Shown piece after piece: positions 60,998 through 64,000 of a DNA stretch of 64,000 nt. The notes below the pieces were generated by a model that searched no databases, had not been told where the DNA came from, and was given only the letters and a program-made list of their open reading frames with translations. Made by a program: the position numbers and the translations under genes. Where the stretch lies: NCBI GenBank assembly GCA_900168235.1, contig FUZG01000012.1, positions 55,039 through 119,038 on the forward strand, written 5' to 3'. The DNA is from Lachnospiraceae bacterium (GTDB taxonomy: Bacteria > Bacillota > Clostridia > Lachnospirales > Lachnospiraceae). Positions within the stretch are counted from its first letter, which is position 1. Each line of letters begins with the position of its first letter.

Positions 60998-61627
60998 ATG
61001 ATGAGAGAAGCAAGAGAAGATAATAAACTTGTAAGGATAATGGAACTTGTTTCCGACCTTTTTATCCTGAACCTTTTGACTCTTATCTGCTGCCTTCCGG
61101 TGATCACTGCGGGAGCTGCTTTTACAGCTATGCACAGTGTGCTGATCCGGATCATCCGAAAAGAAAGCGGTTACGTTGCAGGGACATTTTTCCGGTGCTT
61201 TCGTGAAGAGTTTGTGAGAGCAACTGCCGGTTGGGGAATCTTTCTCCTGATACTTGTTCCTGCCGGAGCTCAGATCATGGGAGCTGTGACAGATCCGGGA
61301 TTTATGCCGAAAGCATTTATCGTTCTCGATGGAGCTGTCATCACAGCCTGTCTCCTATTTCTGTCCTTTCTTTTTCCTCTTATGGCGAGATTCAGAAATA
61401 CCCTTTTAGAAACACTGAAAAATGCCATGACTCTTACGGTGCTTCATATACCTGTCGCATTCGGGATGGCTGCGGTTGGAACGATACCTCTGCTGCTGTT
61501 TTTGACAGGGAATCTTTTTATACTGCCGTTTGTAGTCTTATTTGGTTTTTCGGTTCCGGGATATATCTGCGTCAGGCTGTATGATCATATATTCAAAAAA
61601 ATGGAAGGCTCATTATCGACAAACTAA
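60998..61627 (+). CDS. DUF624 (YesL-like) membrane protein
   Basis: The 209-residue protein has about five membrane segments and the DUF624 start pattern NLLTLICCLPVITAGAAFTAMH. Genes of this family accompany carbohydrate-degradation loci in Firmicutes; function is unknown. It lies 16 bases before the GH120 gene and is presumably co-transcribed. Confidence 0.87.
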   Translation: MMREAREDNKLVRIMELVSDLFILNLLTLICCLPVITAGAAFTAMHSVLIRIIRKESGYVAGTFFRCFREEFVRATAGWGIFLLILVPAGAQIMGAVTDPGFMPKAFIVLDGAVITACLLFLSFLFPLMARFRNTLLETLKNAMTLTVLHIPVAFGMAAVGTIPLLLFLTGNLFILPFVVLFGFSVPGYICVRLYDHIFKKMEGSLSTN

Positions 61628-61643
61628 CAAGGGAGGATCGAAC

Positions 61644-63647
61644 ATGCAGTATTATGTTTCTGCTTCTGCTTTCCGCAGCGGATGCGGTACAAAGGAGAAC
61701 CCGTTCAAGACGATTACAGAAGCAGCGAAGCTTGCAAAACCGGGTGATGAAGTAATTGTAGGTCCCGGTATCTACAGAGAGTATGTAGACCCGAAGAACG
61801 GCGGAACAGAAGATAACCGTATAGTTTACCGTTCTGAGAAAAAGGGCGAAGCTGTAATCACCGGTTCAGAGGAGATAAAGAACTGGAAAAAGTTTGAAGG
61901 CGATGTATGGGTGAGCCGTATCCCGAACGGATTATTTAATGACTACAACCCTTATACTGTACCTGTTTCAGGAGACTGGTACTTTGCTCCGATCCCGGTT
62001 CATACAGGTGAAGTTTTCTTAAACGGAAAAGCTATGTATGAGGTGATGGATCTCGAAAAAGTAAAGAAGCCTGAGATCAACTACCAGTCATGGGAGCCGG
62101 AAGCTACTCTTCTCACATGGTTCACAGAACAGGAAGATGATACTACTGTCATCTATGCAAATTTCGGCGGCAAGGACCCGAATGCAGAAACTGTTGAGAT
62201 CAATGTTCGACAGAATTGTTTTATGCCGTCAGTTACAGATATCGGATACATCACAGTATCAGGTTTCACCATCCGTCAGGCTGCTACACAGTGGGCTCCG
62301 CCTACAGCATACCAGGACGGCATGATCGGTCCTCACTGGTCAAAGGGATGGATCATCGAGGACTGTGAGATCTCTGATTCCAGATGCAGTGGTATTTCAC
62401 TTGGAAAATATCTTCAGCCTGAAAATAATAATAAATGGACAACAAAGTTCTTAAAGGACGGAACTCAGACCGAGCGTGACAATATCATGCAGGCGCAGTA
62501 TGAAGGATGGACAAAGGAGAGGATCGGTTCTCACATCGTACGCAGATGCCACATCCATGATTGCGGACAGACAGGTATTGTAGGTCATTTAGGCGGTGTA
62601 TTCTCTATCATCGAGGATAACCACATACACCATATCAACAATAAGCAGGATCTTGCCGGCGCTGAAATCGGCGGTATCAAAATGCACGCAGCTATTGATG
62701 TTATCTACCGCAGGAATCATATCCACCATTGCACAAGAGGCCTGTGGCTTGACTGGCAGGCACAGGGCACAAGAGTTACCCAGAACCTGTTCCATGACAA
62801 TGTACCGCCGAAGGGAACTGATATCACACCTCTTCTCGGACTCGGAGAGGATATCTTTATCGAAGTTTCACACGGCCCGACGCTCATTGATAATAACCTG
62901 CTCTTAAGTGAGTGCTCCGCACGTGTAAGTACACAGGGTATCGCATTTGTACATAACCTCATCGGCGGATCCTTTACATGGGTTAGCGACGGCGTAAATA
63001 ACGGCACTGTTAAGCAGATGTCACCGAGATACACTCCTTATCATGTACCGCACCGCACAGAGGTTGCAGGCTTCATGACAATTCTTCACGGTGATGCCAG
63101 ATTTTATAATAATATCTTTGTACAGCAGGATGTTCTTCAGGACTATGTTGATCATGCTGAAAAATACGAGACAACCACTCAGTACAATTTCACTGTAGGA
63201 ACAAAGCCGTATGACGGATATCCTACAGCCGAGAAGTACTTTAGCCAGTTCAAGGGATGGGATATCGAGATCGAGCATAATAGGGATCCATACTATGAGC
63301 ACCTTCCTGTATATACAGGCGGAAACCTTTACTTCAACGGCGCAGAGCCCTGCGATACCGAAAAGGATGCGTATGTTGACCGTGACCACAAGGTAAAGCT
63401 GGAACTCGTGACAGACGGAGCAAAGGCAAAGCTTGTGACCAACCTTTACGAATATCTGCCTGAGCGCAATACCGCTACGATTTCCACAGCAAGTCTCGGA
63501 CAGGCATTTGAGTCAGAGCAGAAATTTGAAAATCCGGACGGCAGTCCTATCGTATTTAACGAGGATTATTTTGGAACACACCGCTCCGTAAATCCGAATT
63601 TCGGACCTTTTGAGGCAGTACCCACAGAGGGAACAGAACTGTTTTGA
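61644..63647 (+). CDS. GH120 beta-xylosidase (right-handed beta-helix), cytosolic
   Basis: The 667-residue protein matches GH120 (Thermoanaerobacterium XylC type) along its length: the start YYVSASAFRSGCGTKENPFKTI, GEVFLNGKAMYEV, PTAYQDGMIGPHWSKGWIIED and SHIVRRCHIHDCGQTGIVGHLGG. Catalytic residues are kept: Asp370 in GLWLDWQAQG and Glu407 in IFIEVSHGP, with about 14 extra residues between them relative to XylC as I recall it. No signal peptide, so it cleaves imported xylo-oligosaccharides. ATG 61644 follows AAGGGAGG; the frame from 61542 overlaps the DUF624 gene. Confidence 0.9.
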   Translation: MQYYVSASAFRSGCGTKENPFKTITEAAKLAKPGDEVIVGPGIYREYVDPKNGGTEDNRIVYRSEKKGEAVITGSEEIKNWKKFEGDVWVSRIPNGLFNDYNPYTVPVSGDWYFAPIPVHTGEVFLNGKAMYEVMDLEKVKKPEINYQSWEPEATLLTWFTEQEDDTTVIYANFGGKDPNAETVEINVRQNCFMPSVTDIGYITVSGFTIRQAATQWAPPTAYQDGMIGPHWSKGWIIEDCEISDSRCSGISLGKYLQPENNNKWTTKFLKDGTQTERDNIMQAQYEGWTKERIGSHIVRRCHIHDCGQTGIVGHLGGVFSIIEDNHIHHINNKQDLAGAEIGGIKMHAAIDVIYRRNHIHHCTRGLWLDWQAQGTRVTQNLFHDNVPPKGTDITPLLGLGEDIFIEVSHGPTLIDNNLLLSECSARVSTQGIAFVHNLIGGSFTWVSDGVNNGTVKQMSPRYTPYHVPHRTEVAGFMTILHGDARFYNNIFVQQDVLQDYVDHAEKYETTTQYNFTVGTKPYDGYPTAEKYFSQFKGWDIEIEHNRDPYYEHLPVYTGGNLYFNGAEPCDTEKDAYVDRDHKVKLELVTDGAKAKLVTNLYEYLPERNTATISTASLGQAFESEQKFENPDGSPIVFNEDYFGTHRSVNPNFGPFEAVPTEGTELF

Positions 63648-63653
63648 TATAAT

Positions 63654-63698
63654 AAAGCGTCCCGATACCGTGTAAATGGTATCGGGACGCTTTTTACT
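63654..63698 (+). terminator. Terminator of the GH120 gene
   Basis: A perfect 16-bp stem (AAAGCGTCCCGATACC / GGTATCGGGACGCTTT) with T run. Confidence 0.95.
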
Positions 63699-63769
63699 TA
63701 TGGGCTTTAGCCTGATTCGGGGCTTGGAGTTTTTGCGAATCAAAAATGGAAAGCACCGAATCAATAAAC

Positions 63770-63868
63770 CACCCGCTATGCGGGTGCGAGTCAAGTGTTA
63801 TACAAAAAAGCTACCTTTCCGCCGACAATAAAGTTGTTCAGGCAATATTGCGGAAAGGAAAGGTAGCT
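63770..63868 (+). mobile_element. Left end of an IS200/IS605-type element with RBS-sequestering hairpin
   Basis: CACCCGC-tat-GCGGGTG (63770-63786) is a subterminal hairpin of the kind recognised by HUH transposases. AGCTACCTTTCC (63809-63820) then pairs perfectly with GGAAAGGTAGCT (63857-63868), hiding the ribosome site of the transposase gene, as in IS200. Confidence 0.75.
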
Positions 63869-64000
63869 ATGGCGAAGAAAGAATATTCGCTCGCGCATAC
63901 TAAATGGATGTGCAAGTATCATATCGTCTTCACTCCGAAGTATAGGCGAAAAATAATTTACAATCAATACAAGGTGGATATAAGAGATATCATCAAGCAA
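63869..64000 (+). CDS. tnpA: IS200/IS605-family transposase TnpA, partial (runs off the window)
   Basis: The visible 44 codons read MAKKEYSLAHTKWMCKYHIV then FTPKYRRKIIY, the standard N terminus of IS200-type Y1 transposases. The HUH and tyrosine motifs lie beyond the window edge. Confidence 0.92.
   Translation, partial: MAKKEYSLAHTKWMCKYHIVFTPKYRRKIIYNQYKVDIRDIIKQ

Overview
The window looks like a chromosomal segment of a plant-polysaccharide-degrading, motile, anaerobic member of the Firmicutes/Clostridia, most likely family Lachnospiraceae (Butyrivibrio/Roseburia-like). This is inferred from moderate-to-low GC with strong AGGAGG-type ribosome sites, many CUT1/CUT2 sugar importers, GH32 and GH120 glycosidases, an AraC-GH39 fusion regulator, Big_2-type surface proteins, rubredoxin and MCPs. 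No rRNA or other taxonomic marker is present, so genus is not fixed.

Layout. (1) 0.2-5.9 kb: an ABC importer operon with a DUF3798 lipoprotein, an RbsA-like double ATPase, two permeases and a small anchored protein. (2) 5.9-7.7 kb, minus: a nitrilase-fold protein abutting a broken nucleoside hydrolase. (3) 8.0-14.3 kb: a LacI-controlled fructan/sucrose locus (binding protein, two permeases, LacI, GH32) with two palindromic operators at a clear promoter; four copies of a small transposable element lie in or beside it. (4) 14.7-23.8 kb: a catabolic cluster with two TIM-barrel isomerase-like enzymes, two Gfo/Idh/MocA oxidoreductases, a C-glycoside-deglycosidase beta-subunit homologue, an AraC regulator fused to a degenerate GH39 domain and a GPH symporter. 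It resembles known oxidise-then-eliminate C-glycoside cleavage pathways. (5) 24.1-27.8 kb: an Mgl/Rbs-type sugar importer. (6) 28.3-32.3 kb: a membrane protein/XRE pair and a polar amino acid importer. (7) 32.5-42.5 kb: accessory genes, including a DUF234-type ATPase, a possible phase-variable leader/attenuator in front of a membrane protein and a secreted protein, a secreted nucleoside hydrolase, gene debris, a nucleotidyltransferase, a GNAT toxin-antitoxin-like pair and a YbaK-domain deacylase. (8) 42.5-43.3 kb: two tandem type I toxin-antitoxin-like cassettes. (9) 43.6-50 kb: two MCPs, rubredoxin, tRNA-Cys, tRNA-Asn, an unknown protein and an ECF S component. (10) 50.3-56.4 kb: a 2043-residue secreted multidomain protein. 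(11) 57-60 kb: HigBA (antitoxin fused to an ImmA/IrrE-type peptidase) and HipBA. (12) 61-63.6 kb: DUF624 membrane protein and cytosolic GH120 beta-xylosidase. (13) The left end of an IS200-type element runs off the window.

Most striking are a 13-copy CAGCA tract inside a leader ORF at 34.1 kb. In the present frame the ORF runs through a terminator into an ATGA overlap with the next gene, and both other frames stop at once. Also notable are the C-glycoside-type cluster, the small mobile element family with 7-bp target duplications (one copy supplies the GH32 stop codon), and the tandem par-like type I toxin loci.
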